A stretch of 64,000 nt of DNA from Watersipora subatra (taxonomy: Eukaryota; Bryozoa; Gymnolaemata; Cheilostomatida; Watersiporidae). Shown here in pieces: positions 34,445 through 47,900 of this stretch. The position numbers and the translations under genes are program-made. The stretch spans positions 18,648,108 through 18,712,107 of the forward strand of contig NC_088717.1 of NCBI RefSeq assembly GCF_963576615.1, written 5' to 3'. Position 1 is the stretch's first letter; the number at the start of each line of letters is the position of its first letter. The notes beneath the pieces were generated by a model. The model did no database searches and was not told where the DNA came from. It was given only the letters and a program-made list of their open reading frames with translations.

Positions 34445-34448
34445 ATAC

Positions 34449-35734
34449 TTTGCTTATTTTTACATATACTTTTTATGCTGGTTTTTAAATACTAATAACA
34501 TCTTTCAACCCAACTGATATGTTGATTTGAGTTTGTGTCAAAAAGAATAATCATGCAATACAGTAGACATCCCTACAGCGTAAATAAACCGTTTCAGGTG
34601 TTTACGTTATTGGGATTTTATGTTAAACAAACTGCAAATACAAGTACATTGCTTAATCCATTCCAAAATCATTCCAAACTCATCAAAAACAAAAAGAAAA
34701 ACTAGATTTACCCTTTTTAATTTGTAATTTTTGGGTTATACAGTAACTGCAGCATTATTAGTTTGTATCGACAAATTTGTTATACATGTATATATAATAG
34801 ATATACATGTAAACACTCCATTATTTCCTCTCCCAAGTATGACCAGATAGAGAATTCTGAGAGCCATGTGTAGGTATTTGAGCATTTTCATTTTCACAGA
34901 GATTACCACATGTATGTACACATATCAGGTTGATGAGTATATTATCCATTGTGTTATCTTTGTGTGCGAGTAACAATCAAAAAGAGCCTGAGTTTTTATA
35001 GTCAATTAGCTAGCTTATTATTTGATTGGCTAGTATATTTACTAGTTAATATCAAGTTTCAAATTGATTTTACTAATAGTTATTGATTTACCGTCAAAAT
35101 ATTGAGAGCTTTTTAGTTGACTGAAAAATGAAAAATGGCTGCTAACAGAATATTACTTTCTAAAGACACACTGATTGAATTCTTGGTACTAAAAGATAAG
35201 ATAGACAAAGATAGAAACCTCCTCTTCAGAAACGAGAGTTTTACACTAAAACTATCTGTTTTCTATTTATAACAAACAACAAATAACAACAAATATACAC
35301 ACACTATCAGACTCTGTGTACTGTAACCATTATGTTTCTTCAGTTACCTTTGAAACATCACTTTTTCGAAAAGAGAGACAAAAATTATTTACTCGAGTTG
35401 ACTTCTGTTGTTTTCTTCAATAAATTTTGCAAGTTTTGAGCTTGAAAATGATATACAGTTTAAATGAACTTGTGCTACCCTAAATGTTTTCACAGTCGAT
35501 GGAAAGTTGTTAACACAGTCTAGGATCAGAGGACCAGCTTGTATATACAAAAGTAGGCCTCATAGTGTTAATATAATCAACCCTCATGTCTCATTTGCCT
35601 AGAAAGTGTAAGTTTTATATTCCATTTGTAGCCATAAGATAATTTAATTACTTTTGTTAAACTTATATCATTGGTCGAAATATTTAATGACTATTTCAGA
35701 AAGTTGCTGATCATATAACCCCAGGTTCTCACAG
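34449..35734. other. Upstream region of gene B, no promoter recognised
   Basis: 1.3 kb of AT-rich DNA. No TATA-Inr arrangement or exon could be supported. The first coding exon of gene B is directly preceded by TTCTCACAG, so a 5' untranslated exon may lie in this stretch. Confidence 0.4.
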
Positions 35735-35999
35735 ATGGGTAACATACGGTTGGTTCTACTAGTGAACTTACTTCAAATAAGCTGGCAACAAGAAGTGTTA
35801 CATGTACCAGTAGAAACTGAAAGTGGAGCAGTGGTGGTCACCTATGAAAGATCTGACAGCTCCATGACTTGTACGTCTCTGTGGTCGCGTAGCGGAGAAG
35901 AGTGCAAATACTATGGAGAATGCTGCTATGATCCAGTGAGAGTCAGAGAAGTGCTTGAGCCAGGAACATATCAGTGCCAGAATATTGGAACTACGCAAG
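35735..35999 (+). CDS. Gene B exon 1: signal peptide and first CC motif
   Basis: M-G-N-I-R-L-V-L-L-V-N-L-L is a typical signal core. Later come M-T-C-T-S-L-W and C-K-Y-Y-G-E-C-C-Y-D-P, resembling the C-terminal half of a somatomedin B domain. The donor is CAAG|GTAGTA and it ends in phase 1. Confidence 0.8.
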
Positions 36000-38900
36000 G
36001 TAGTATTCATCACTCTGATTGTGTTCATTACTAATTAGAGTGTAAAAGCTTTTAACATGCCAATTGTTACCATGGTAATCGACCAAGTATATTGATCTCT
36101 AAGAACAAGAACTCACTGCAGTTTCAGATACATTAAAACATAAAGTGAACTTATGTTTTAATGGGTTTTCATTTAAGTTCACAGACTTTACAGATTCTTT
36201 GCATTAATCCCTAAGGAGTGGTCAAAGTTATTTCTGAAGCTATGGTTTACTTGTGTGTTTGAATGAGACAGTTACAGCATTCAGTAGTTTCATTTGTTTC
36301 TGTTTAAAAAAGATGTGTGAGATTATAGCAGTAAGTTGACCTAAACAAGCAGAAGCTACCAAAGGTTTAGCCAATCAAACAACGGCTCACTTTGCATGAG
36401 CAAAAGAGCACAACTCCCTGAATGCTAGTAAACTAGTCATATATAGAGTGTTCTACTTCATGTTTACCTTCCAGTAAAGGATTTTGTCTTATTAAATAAA
36501 TCAGGTTTAAATAAAAAGACAAATCATTTTTGTGGTGCTAGCATAATAATTTGCTCTCCCTTGTGTTACATAAGATGCATTGAAAAACCTGCACAGCTAA
36601 CACTTGTACGCTGTTACACAAAGGTAAAGCTAATCTAAAGAAAGTTCTGTTAAAATATCTGCGGCGCTGAGTAGCCCCTCATAATATTGTAATCTATCTA
36701 TCTTGGACAATTTGTTCTTTGAAATGACATCTTTATAATATTCTTCATGTTTATAGGGTATGTGGTTAACAGCTGCCCACAGGAAACAGAGGAAGAAGTT
36801 AGTCGACTCTGTGCGCAAGTGAGCAGTGCAAAAGAACAAGGTACTTTTAACAAATCAAACTAAGTCACTTGTATTTTTTTTAAAGGAGGTTTCATTAGTT
36901 AGTTTGAGAAAGGCTGATAACCATTTTCTATAATTCCTTAAGATGTGGTTTCTATTTTTAGACTTGAGTATATCAAGATGGCCTGTAACTGGAACCTACA
37001 CAGGAATAACTTACAGTAACATGTACTGTGCAGTTTGTAACGGAGCTCTGTCTCCTGTCACTAATAATAATATCTCTGAAGTATTCGACTCTCAGAAAGC
37101 TTTAGAGTTCTGGACTATTGAGGTGTATTGTGACAATGCGACGATAGAGCTCGTTGAGAGTGATGAGAGATATTTCGTCACCGCAGAAGAGCTTCAGAAA
37201 CACCTACAAAAAAGGTGGGATTGTGCATATATTGTTTGTTTATATTAAACAGTCTAATGTAATTATTTATTATAGAAAGGTACTATTTTTTATGCTGAGT
37301 TTTAGATGAAAGTGTAGTTTATGAGTTCCAGAAGTATATTTGCTCAAGCGCAGCAGTCGCACCATCTTATATGTTTTATAAGTACTACTACGCTTGCAGT
37401 GCCATGCACCGTTGGAGATCATATGTGTGATGAGTAGGCCCACAATTATTCCAGAATTTGGCAAGGTGGCTGCATGGTTTAGTGGTATTGCACTTGGCTG
37501 TGAATCTATCTATTTGGGTATGATTCCGGTGATATGTAATCTTTCTTCCTAACGCTCTCAGCATGGTGATGGGTGGACACAACACTTTATAATTTTGTCA
37601 GCTGATGACTATACTTTCAGGTCATGCTGGACAACCCTACATCCAACATATCTTGGGATCTATCGTGAGGGTTGTGGAAACTACATTACTCACTGTCCTG
37701 AAGACTATCCCGAGAGTGACCTAAAAGATTTGTGTAACAAAGGGCCTACCAATGAAGTGTGTGCAAACAGCGATGATCTCTATTTCTGTAAGAGCGAATC
37801 ATATAAAAATAGGTTTTGTCAGATCTGCTGGGAAAATCGAACGCTCAGCATTCTGGAGGAAGGAACAATAGAGCCAGTAGGTAAGCAGACAATTTGTTGC
37901 TGTCTACAAGCTGAACAGGCCAAGCATGCATGTCCAAGTTATTCCTATAACATTTAATACAAAGTTGCGGTTTCATGATAATGATTGTTTCAGTTGATCA
38001 ACTATGTAAGTAACATTCAATTTATTTTACTCTGCTTTTTTTGCATTGTCTATGTCATTACAGGTGTGTTTCTTATGTAGCCTAGGCCTATGTCATTAAA
38101 AGTGTTTTTGCAATGGTGCCATTTTTAGAACTGTAGTGTCATGTTGCCTATCTCATCAAAAGTATGTTTCCTATGTTGCCTGTCATTAGAAGTGTGATAC
38201 AAAACAAACATTTGTGCTCACATAGATGGAAAACAATTGCTAATCAATCATCCATTTTGAAGTAATAATGCATCCATAATAATCATAGTATACAGTAGGT
38301 AATTTATTTTTCTAATTTTGCTTTCAGGAACCCTTCTATTAAGGGCTCAGCCAATCAGCTGGCGGCTACCTAATGTAACCGAGTTCAGAGCTGACAGCTT
38401 CAGCACTCTTCCAGATTTTCCTAAATATTTCATAAGTTTAAAAAATAATGACGATCTCACAACACAACCCTTGGTATATGACAAAGGTGAGTGCTAGCAG
38501 AACACTACCCTTAGTATATGACACAGGCGAGTGCTAGCAAAACACTACCCTTGGTATATGACAAAGGTGAGAGCTAGCGGAACACTTTTGTTCAAATTTT
38601 AAGCAAATATTTTCTGAAATAAATTTATTGTTTAGTCTATATCACAGGTTTCTTACTTCTTTTTGTTGTTTCAAACATTTCTATGATCAGATGATTTAGA
38701 AGTTATATTTTGTTCAGTGTACCCCAATGCCACAAAAAATATTTCTAGAAATTATTATTTTCGAATGGTTTATTGAAGCGGGTAGTCAAAGATTTTGACA
38801 GAACTTTTAGTTTAGTAAGAGTCGTTTTCCTCTGTTTGGCCATGCTAAGAGCATTAGGAAAAAAGTCGTCTGTACCAGACGATTACCACACTGTACCAGT

Positions 38901-41900
38901 GTGGTACCACACTGTACCATCAGTCTGTACCACACTGATTACTAATGAAGATCCTAATAAATTGCTAAGCTTACTAGTATATATATAGTGTATATATATA
39001 TATATATATATATTTCTCACATTATGTCGTCTGTCTTCTGTCTGCTTTCCGGTTATAGATCTTAAAGTATTGATCTTAAAATTCCACATCCTGATGGATT
39101 TGAACTCTCGACAAATGCAACAACAAGTTTCCATTCTGGACGTTCTACCACTGAGCTAGAATGCCATAGTGATTAGATACGTTTTTATATAGCTCGTGCC
39201 AATCATTTTCGCCTTGCATCTAAGACTTACGATGCTTCTGTTCAGAAATATTTTGGGACTTAAGTATATGCAACGCGATGCTTATTCATCTTTTTTTGTT
39301 AGGGCTAATTTATTCAGCCTCACGATATTGACAATAAGTTATCTCGAACTTGAAATTTGGTGATTTGTGTGGCATACTGATTATATACAGTGGAACCTTG
39401 GCTCTTGGATGCTTCGGTTCTCGACCAACTCGGTTATCAACCAAAGATTTTGAGATTTGTTCGTCTCGGATCTCGAACATAAACTCAAGAGCATGCGCAT
39501 TGAAATTGGAACAGCTTCGGAAACAGCCTGCAAATACTCATTTACAAATGGAAAAGGAATTTACGCTTTATAAATTCTTTACATAAAGGGAGGAACCATC
39601 TAAGACAAAGAGATTTACCGAATAGATTTGCTAGAAAGATAACACCTTCAGTCGAGTTACCCTAAATTGTTTTGGAGGAGGATTCTCCTTCAAAGAGGTG
39701 AAGTAAACGTGCCATTGCTGTTTATATGTTATTTTTCCTACGATCTTTGATGAAACTGATCTGTTGCATTTTTTCGCTGTTTTATTATCACTCTCTGCAA
39801 TTTTTGTTATTGTATCTTAACCTTTAATGCTTTTGATGTTTAAAGAGCAAAACATACGAAATGTTTACTTTTGTCTTTTTTTTCCATCATCATAAATAGG
39901 AAACCTTTTATTAAAATTAAACACGATCTATATTTACCCATTTTCATTTATAGTTTGCAATATACAGTACAGTTTATGATGTAAAATGTAAAATACTTTA
40001 CCGAAGTTGACTTATCGCCTTGGAATAAATTAAAATTTACTTACATTCATACTAATGGGAAGAATTGTTTCGGATCTCCAACAACTCGGTTTTTGAACCG
40101 AGGTTCCACTGTAAGTTATTAAAAGATATACGTCGCTGAAAGTTATGAAATTTTAAATTTACGGTGGTTTGAAAACATTTACAATTGTTTTATTTATTTT
40201 TAGTTTAGTTGCCCCTCACAAAACATTTTTTTCATGATATGAAGTTTGAAAGTTACAGTTGTTTGACAAAGTTTGAAAACTTTTACAGTTGTTTTTATTT
40301 TCTCGTTTAATTTATTTCAACTACACAAAACACTTCTCTCATGATTTGTAGTTTGAAAGTTAGAGTGGCAAATGTTGTTATATGTTAAATACAAATCAAT
40401 TTTCTGTCCAAAGAATTTTTTGCTACCTCGCAACGCCAGGTAGTACAACTAGTTATAATTATATTTCTCAAAGTATGTCGTATGTCGTCCGTCGGCATTT
40501 TGGCTATAGCTATTAAAATTTTGATATTAAAATTCCGCGTTCGATGGATAAGAACTTACAATGAATTGACAAGTTTCTTCTCTGGACGCTCTATCACTGA
40601 GCTAGAAGAGCATATAGACCAGAGACGTTTTCATATATGGCATAAACCATGCGCATGCTAACTATTTCAGCAGCGCGCCCGCGCGTTACAATCCCCCGGT
40701 TCAGAAATATTTTGGGACCTAAGTTTATGCAATGCGATGCGTCTTCGTTTTTTCTCGTTAAAGCTAATAATTTATCTCGAGCTTAAAATTTAGCCATTTT
40801 TGTACTGATTATGTAAGTAACCAAAAGATCTACGTTGCATCGAAATTTCGTATTTTACATACTTGCTATTTATTTTACATCTACATTGTACATTTAGTTC
40901 TCTACTAATTTATTCCATCTGCTCAGAAGACCTTTTCTCAGCTACATTATATGTTTCAGATTCTGGTTTGGTACCTTGCATTTCACAATCATAAAATACA
41001 AACAAAATCTTTGTTTGTTTAAAAAATCTTTTTACACTCTTTCTTTTAGCTCAATTTGAAATATCTTTTTTGTATGAATATTTTCCAATTTATTATTTAA
41101 CTTTTATTTTAATAGCAATATAATATATTAACAAGCGCAAACTCCTTTACTCAACAGACGATTATTGCATTTGTTGCACACGCATTTCACAAAAGTTCCT
41201 ATCAGTGCTCACTTTGTGTATTAGCTTACACATCTTTTCTTTTAAACCTAACTAGTTAGTAATTCGTAATTAATTTTATATTTTACAACAAACATTTGTA
41301 AGATTACTGTAAGATTATCTGTTAGATTATCTGTAAGATTGACTGTAAAATTTATCGTGTAAGATTATAAGTATCAGTTATTCCTCACTCTCTTATATTT
41401 ACATACATTTACAGACTTTGAGAAATATATACATAGATATACAAATTTACATTTTCTTATTACATTTATAAACTTCTTATAACTTTCGAAGTTTATAATA
41501 TAAGTTTTTAAAGTTTATTGTATTATCATTTTTATTTCAACTTTTAATTTTTAAACATAGTTTGAGTATCATGTTTGAAGTTTAAACATTATTCATTTTC
41601 CTATCGTTGTTATTATTACTTAGTTTCCAATCTTTGTTATTATATTTGTAATATTAATTTTTCATTCAACCATTTTTGTCAGACATTGTTCTAATACAAT
41701 TTCAACTACAAAATACTACCATATTCTGTCATATTTTTTTATTTATCAGTTAAATAAATGTATTTTCAAAAGTTGCACATTGTCTAATGCCTCCAAAGAA
41801 AAGAACCTGTCCTGCAAAAAATCATTTTCTCATGGTATAAAGTTTGAAAGTTACAGTTGTTTGACAAAGTTTGAAAACCTTTACTGCTGTTTTTATTTTC

Positions 41901-44900
41901 TCTCTTAATTCATTTCAGTTACACCAAAAACTTCTCTCATGATATGTAGTTTGAAAGTTAGAATGGCAAATGTTGTTATATATGTTAAATACAAATCAAT
42001 TTTCTGTCGAAAAACTGTTTTATTATTCAGGCAACGTCGGGTAGCACAGCTAGTAATATAACATAATATGGTATATAATAATATACTATATTATTATAAC
42101 AGAGATAATTTAATTTATTGGCGCATTTCCTAGAACTGTTCATATGTTATCCCGTCAACAGATGCAGATGAAGCTTTCTGGAACCTGGGGAGTATTTTAT
42201 GTCAGAGTAACTACAGTAGAGTATGTGGAGAGTTTATTGTGTATCCTGAGGAAGGGGAGTGTTCTCTTCCTGGCTGCGGTGAAGGGAGGGTACAGGACCT
42301 ACTCAACAAATGTGCCAAAGTTAACAGCTACGCTTACAATCCTGAGACTACATTTAATAGAAGTTTCTTGTGGGCAGACTCTCTGTTGGCCAAAAGTCTC
42401 AGCACCTGTGAAAGTGACATTGAGTTTAAAAACTGTAGGTATGTTTTTTTGTATTAAATGCAACTGTTATATGAAATGTGTCAGTGGTTTCCCTACTTGC
42501 TATATTTTTAAAAAGAAGCCGTGATGGTGTAGTGATTATCATACTAGACTACCAAGTGTCAGATCAACTGTTCGAGCACAGTTGAAGGATGTCAAAGCGT
42601 GCATCTGGTCTTAAATTGCTCCTGTGTGAGGGGAGACAACCCTGAAAAACACCCTGAGGTAGTCAATGGTAAACCGCCTTAGTACCCTCTCAAAAAACTC
42701 AGTCAAAGCAATTAGAAAAGATCATGACAAAAGGGAGCTGCCTACCACAGAACACTCTGAGCTAGCATTTTTTATATTATTACATTTTTACCATGATATA
42801 CATATGTCGTCTATATTGTTTAACAGTATATGTTAAATATTTACTAGTTTATTATAATATTGTTCAGATTAAAATAAAATAAAATATTATTAAATTATTT
42901 TTAAATATTTTATATCAAATTAATAAACATAATGAATGTCAAACACATTTTTTATTTTACAATAGATGTGACCGAAGATGCCACTACTTTGGAGACTGTT
43001 GTTTTGATGCCCCTCCACTTCCTCCCCACTTAACAATCAAGCCATTTGACCAATCAGACTGGACCTGCTACAATGTTTACCAATCATACTATGAAGGCCT
43101 CATTGTGATTGGCTCATGTCCTGATAATACGACAGAGACTGCCTCTTTGTGTGAGAGTGGTGAGCTAGGAGCCTGGGATCTACATGGATGGCTTGTATCA
43201 GACAAGGAAACTAAGCTAACGTAAGGATATTCTTGAATAAGAATTATGTTCACACATATGGACTGAGTATAAGTTGAAAATTCATTGGTTAAAAGATTGG
43301 TGTAAGTTATTTGCTATTTGTCAGAAAAATAAGTAACTTGTATTTGAAAAATTTAGTCAGTTAAGCTAATGTAAGCATTTTTTACTTTAGTGACAACATA
43401 GTTTCAAGCTGAATGAAAATTGTACATGCATATATCGCAAAACCTCTAATTGAACACAACTTCATTTTGACTGCCAATATTAATAGGAGAAGTGTTGAAA
43501 AATAGAGTGCCACCCTTTAACTGAACGTCATCTCCATTTGACCGCCACTTTGACACACTTTGATATTTACGAAACCACTATAGCAAATTATCAGTAGAAA
43601 GGTGTTTACAAAATCCTACTAATAATGACTCGATTACATCAATAACAATTAATCAATAACAATTAATCAATAATGATTAATCAATAACAATTAATCAATA
43701 ACAACGAATCAATAACAATTAATCAATAACAATTAATTCTTTCATCGCTTTTGTTTGTGTCAAAGTCTGTTTTCCAACTTCAAAGCTTTTCAGTTTTTCC
43801 TTTAAAATTTTGAAAGCAGCACCATAGGCTAATTAATTAGTAATTGTATCATGGTGACTGATATGTATGTCTACATGTATGTCAACGTATGTAGAAAATG
43901 GTTTACATTTACGATGGTATGAAAGACGATTTCTAGGCTAAAAGTTCCGCTTGGCGAGGCAGCTTTCACACGTTGCATCTGTGTGAAATGCAACGTGTAA
44001 ATGCTTTGCTCTGCTAAAAAAATTGTTTGAACGCTAATATCGACTAGTTCAGCAGTGGAAGGTACTGGGCAACATTGTGGAAGGTACTGAGCAGGCAAAA
44101 CACATTTTCGCAGGCAAAAGTTGAAGACAACAATCAGAACGCAATTGGAAGAGCAAACAACACAAATAATTTTTTTTCAAAAATGCGAATTTTTGGTTCC
44201 GTGTGTATTAAAAGTATAGTTTGTTTATGGCTCTTGTTTTTTACTATATATATTTGTAACATTTGATAAATTGTTATTATTATTATATACATGTAGCTTA
44301 TGAATTTGCAGATTTATAGCATATCATTTGATAGCATTCTTACAGTTGTCGTGACTCGATGTTTGTATAATTATTCTGAAATGTATGTGCTGTGTTCTGA
44401 ATTTGTTTGTGCTGGCCAACCGGAACACACCATTTATAGGTGTACAAATAGTATCCCATCAACATGATGAAAAGTAATGACCCAGACTCGTTATAAAAAG
44501 ATTTTTTATGACAGCATTTCATCTTGTGTTTTTAGTTAAGGTTGAAACACCATATTTTTGGTTACGCACAAATAATGAAATAATTTTGCTAGTTTTTTGA
44601 TCCTTTATAAAAATTATAACTTTTAACTTAAGGATTGCAACATCCAAATTTAACTGTGGATCACACCTTGTAAGATGTTTTTATTAAACAGCGTAGCCAA
44701 AGTTCTGTTAGTTAGCACATCTCTCTATTCTTGTAACAAAATTTTTATTTTATTTTTTATACAATCTTTTATTGATAACTGATACAGGAGACTTGAACAC
44801 TTTAACTAACTTCAAATGTTGGCAGTAAATTCACTGGTTTTAATTATTCATTCTTTTTTATAGTTGTTATGGTTTCATTCTTATGTTTTAAACACCATAC

Positions 44901-47900
44901 TCTTACAAATTGTTGTTTTAGTAGTCCTGTGCTGCAGAACAGAGTGGCATAAATACTACATTTTTTGCGGAAAGTAGCTAATTGAATATGCAAGTCTTTC
45001 AGAAAAGCAAAACTTGAGGTGATTTTTGGGAACTTAGAAAAATGAAAATTAGGAGTGGGCAACGGGCAAGCTCTAGAAAACAAACTACCGATAATAGCTT
45101 TCCCAACTTGAATAACAATCAATTGACAGACGCATGATGCTACTGAATGTCTGATGAAAAAATGACAATAGGTTTCTCAGACTACTCCACACAATTCTTT
45201 TGATTGATAGCAAAATCACTGAGCTTTCTGCTGCTTTCAGCTCACCAACTTATTTTATACAACTTTATTCAGCTTGTTTACCTAGGGAGATCAAGAACTG
45301 TGGTAATGCTGGCCTGATAATCATAATTTTAAAAAGTTGAACAATATTTAATCAAAGGTAAGTAGATAACATACAACTCAAAAAATAGTTGTAAAGTTTA
45401 AAGGATCATTTATAAAAAACCAACCAAAGCGTCTGCCATCATGCTTGTTCTGTGCTTATACACACATACATTCAGTGTCTTTGTAAATTATTCTGTAATC
45501 TCTAGCTCTATGCTCGCTACTGAACTTTGAATATCCTTACCTGACCTGCTTTTTACATTTCTTTGTCAAAGCTTCAGTGCTAATGGTAACTTACTCTGTC
45601 TGAGCATTATTTCCTATCATCTATACCAATCCATAAATAAGACAAATGTACTCAATACAGAGAGTACTGCCCATACCTTTATACAGAATAAATTTAGCCA
45701 AGTCTTAAGAACCAGACTATAGCAATGACATGCTACTCTCATCGGTAGGTACAAAAATACCTACTGCGCTAGCTGCAATGGAGCATCAGATATCATCTTT
45801 TGGGATGTTTTGATGGATTGTCCTACTTCGAATGGGAAAGTTACGTAAGTGCTATAACTCATATCTACCAGTAGTAGTAACTACCAGTGACTAGCAAGTA
45901 TTATGACTCATATCTACTAGTAGTAGTAACTAACAGTGACTAGTAAGTATAATGACTCATATGTACTAGTAGTAGTAACTACCAGTGACTAATAAGTATT
46001 AGGACTCGTATCTACTAGTAGTAGTAACTACCAGTGACTAGTAAGTATTATGACTCATATCTACTAGTAGTAGTAACTACCGGTGACTAGTAAGTACTAT
46101 GACTCATATCTACTAGTAGTAGTTACTACCAGTGACTAGTAAGTATTATGACTCATATCTACTAGTAGTAGTAACTACCAGTAACTAGTAAGTATTATGA
46201 CTCATATCTACTATTAGTAGTAACTACCAGCGACTAGTAAGTATTATGACTCGTATCTACTAGTAGTAGTAACTACCAGTAACTAGTAAGTATTATGACT
46301 CATATCTACTAATAGTAGTAACTACCAGCGACTAGTAAGTATTATGACTCGTATCTACTAGTAGTAGTAACTACCAGTGACTAGTAAGTATTATGACTCA
46401 TATCTACTAGTAGCAGTAACTACCAGTGACTAGTAAGTATTATGACTCGTATCTACTAGTAGTAGTAACTACCAGTAACTAGTAAGTATTATGACTCATA
46501 TCTACTAATAGTAGTAACTACCAGCGACTAGTAAATATTATGACTCATATCTACTAGTAGTAATTACTACCAGTAACTAGTAAGTATTATGACTCATATC
46601 TACTATTAGTAGTAACTACCAGTAACTAGTAAGTATTATGACTCATATCTACTAATAGTAGTAACTACCAGCGACTAGTAAGTATTATGACTCGTATCTA
46701 CTAGTAATAGTAACTACCAGTGACTAGTAAGTATTATGACTCATATCTACTAATAGTAACTACCAGTGACTAATAAGTATTATGACTCGTATCTACTAGT
46801 AGTAGTAACTACCAGTGACTAGTAAGTATTATGACTCATATGTACTAGTAGTAGTAACTACCAGTGACTAATAAGTATTATGACTCGTATCTACTAGTAG
46901 TAGTAGCTACCAGTGACTAGTAAGTATTATGACTCATATCTACTAGTAGTAACTACCAGTGACTAGTAAGTATTATGACTCATATGTACTAATAGTAGTA
47001 ACTACCAGTGACTAATAAGTATTATGACTCGTATCTACTAGTAGTAGTAACTACCAGTAACTAGTAAATATTATGACTCATATCTACTAGTAGTAGTAAC
47101 TAGCAGTGACTAGTAAGTATAATGACACATATCCACAAGTAGTAGTAACTAGCAGTGACTAGTAAGTATTATGACTCATATCTACTAGTAGTAGTAACTA
47201 CCAGTGACTAGTAAGTATTATGACTCATATCTACTAGTAGTAGTAACTACCAGCAACTAGTAAGTATTATGACTCATATCTACTAGTAGTAGTAACTACC
47301 AGTGACTAGTAAGTATTATGACTCATATCTACTAATAGTAGTAACTAGCAGTGACTAGTAAGTATTATGACTTATATATACTAGTAGTAATAACTACCAG
47401 TGACTAGTAAGTATAATGACTCATATCTACTAGTAGTATTAACTACCAGTGACTAGCAAGTATTATGACTCATATCTACTAGTAGTATTAACTACCAGTG
47501 ACTAGCAAGTATTATGACTCATATCTACTAGTAGTAATAACTACCAGTAGTTAATCGTTCTGAATTAACTTATCTTTGGATGATATAAAGTAAAACCTTC
47601 AAAGAAGAACATACATGTACACTAAATTTTAGTAGATTTTATCAGAAAGTTTTGGTATGGTTTCACCATTTGCCATTGTTTTTGATGTTTGAGGTGATTT
47701 GACTACCTGGCTGAATATATTGTTTCAAGATTAAAATCAACGAAATATGATCGCGGTTAAATTGCCAGCAGACCCTATTTTAATGCCTTCGGATTATCAT
47801 TTCATATTATTTCACTTTTATTTTGCCAGACAGCCTTGAAGGAAGTGCCATATAAAAGTACTAAATGCTGCAAACAATTATATGTAGACAACTCCTAATA

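Noticed and set aside
42144..42524. 126-codon open frame overlapping exon 6 in another frame
   Set aside because: It is a shadow. The exon 6 frame joins in phase with exons 5 and 7 and has the cysteine pattern of the ectodomain.
45845..47552. Regular repeats that could suggest a CRISPR-like array
   Set aside because: The units are directly adjacent without unique spacers, lie in an intron, and the genome is eukaryotic. It is a minisatellite.
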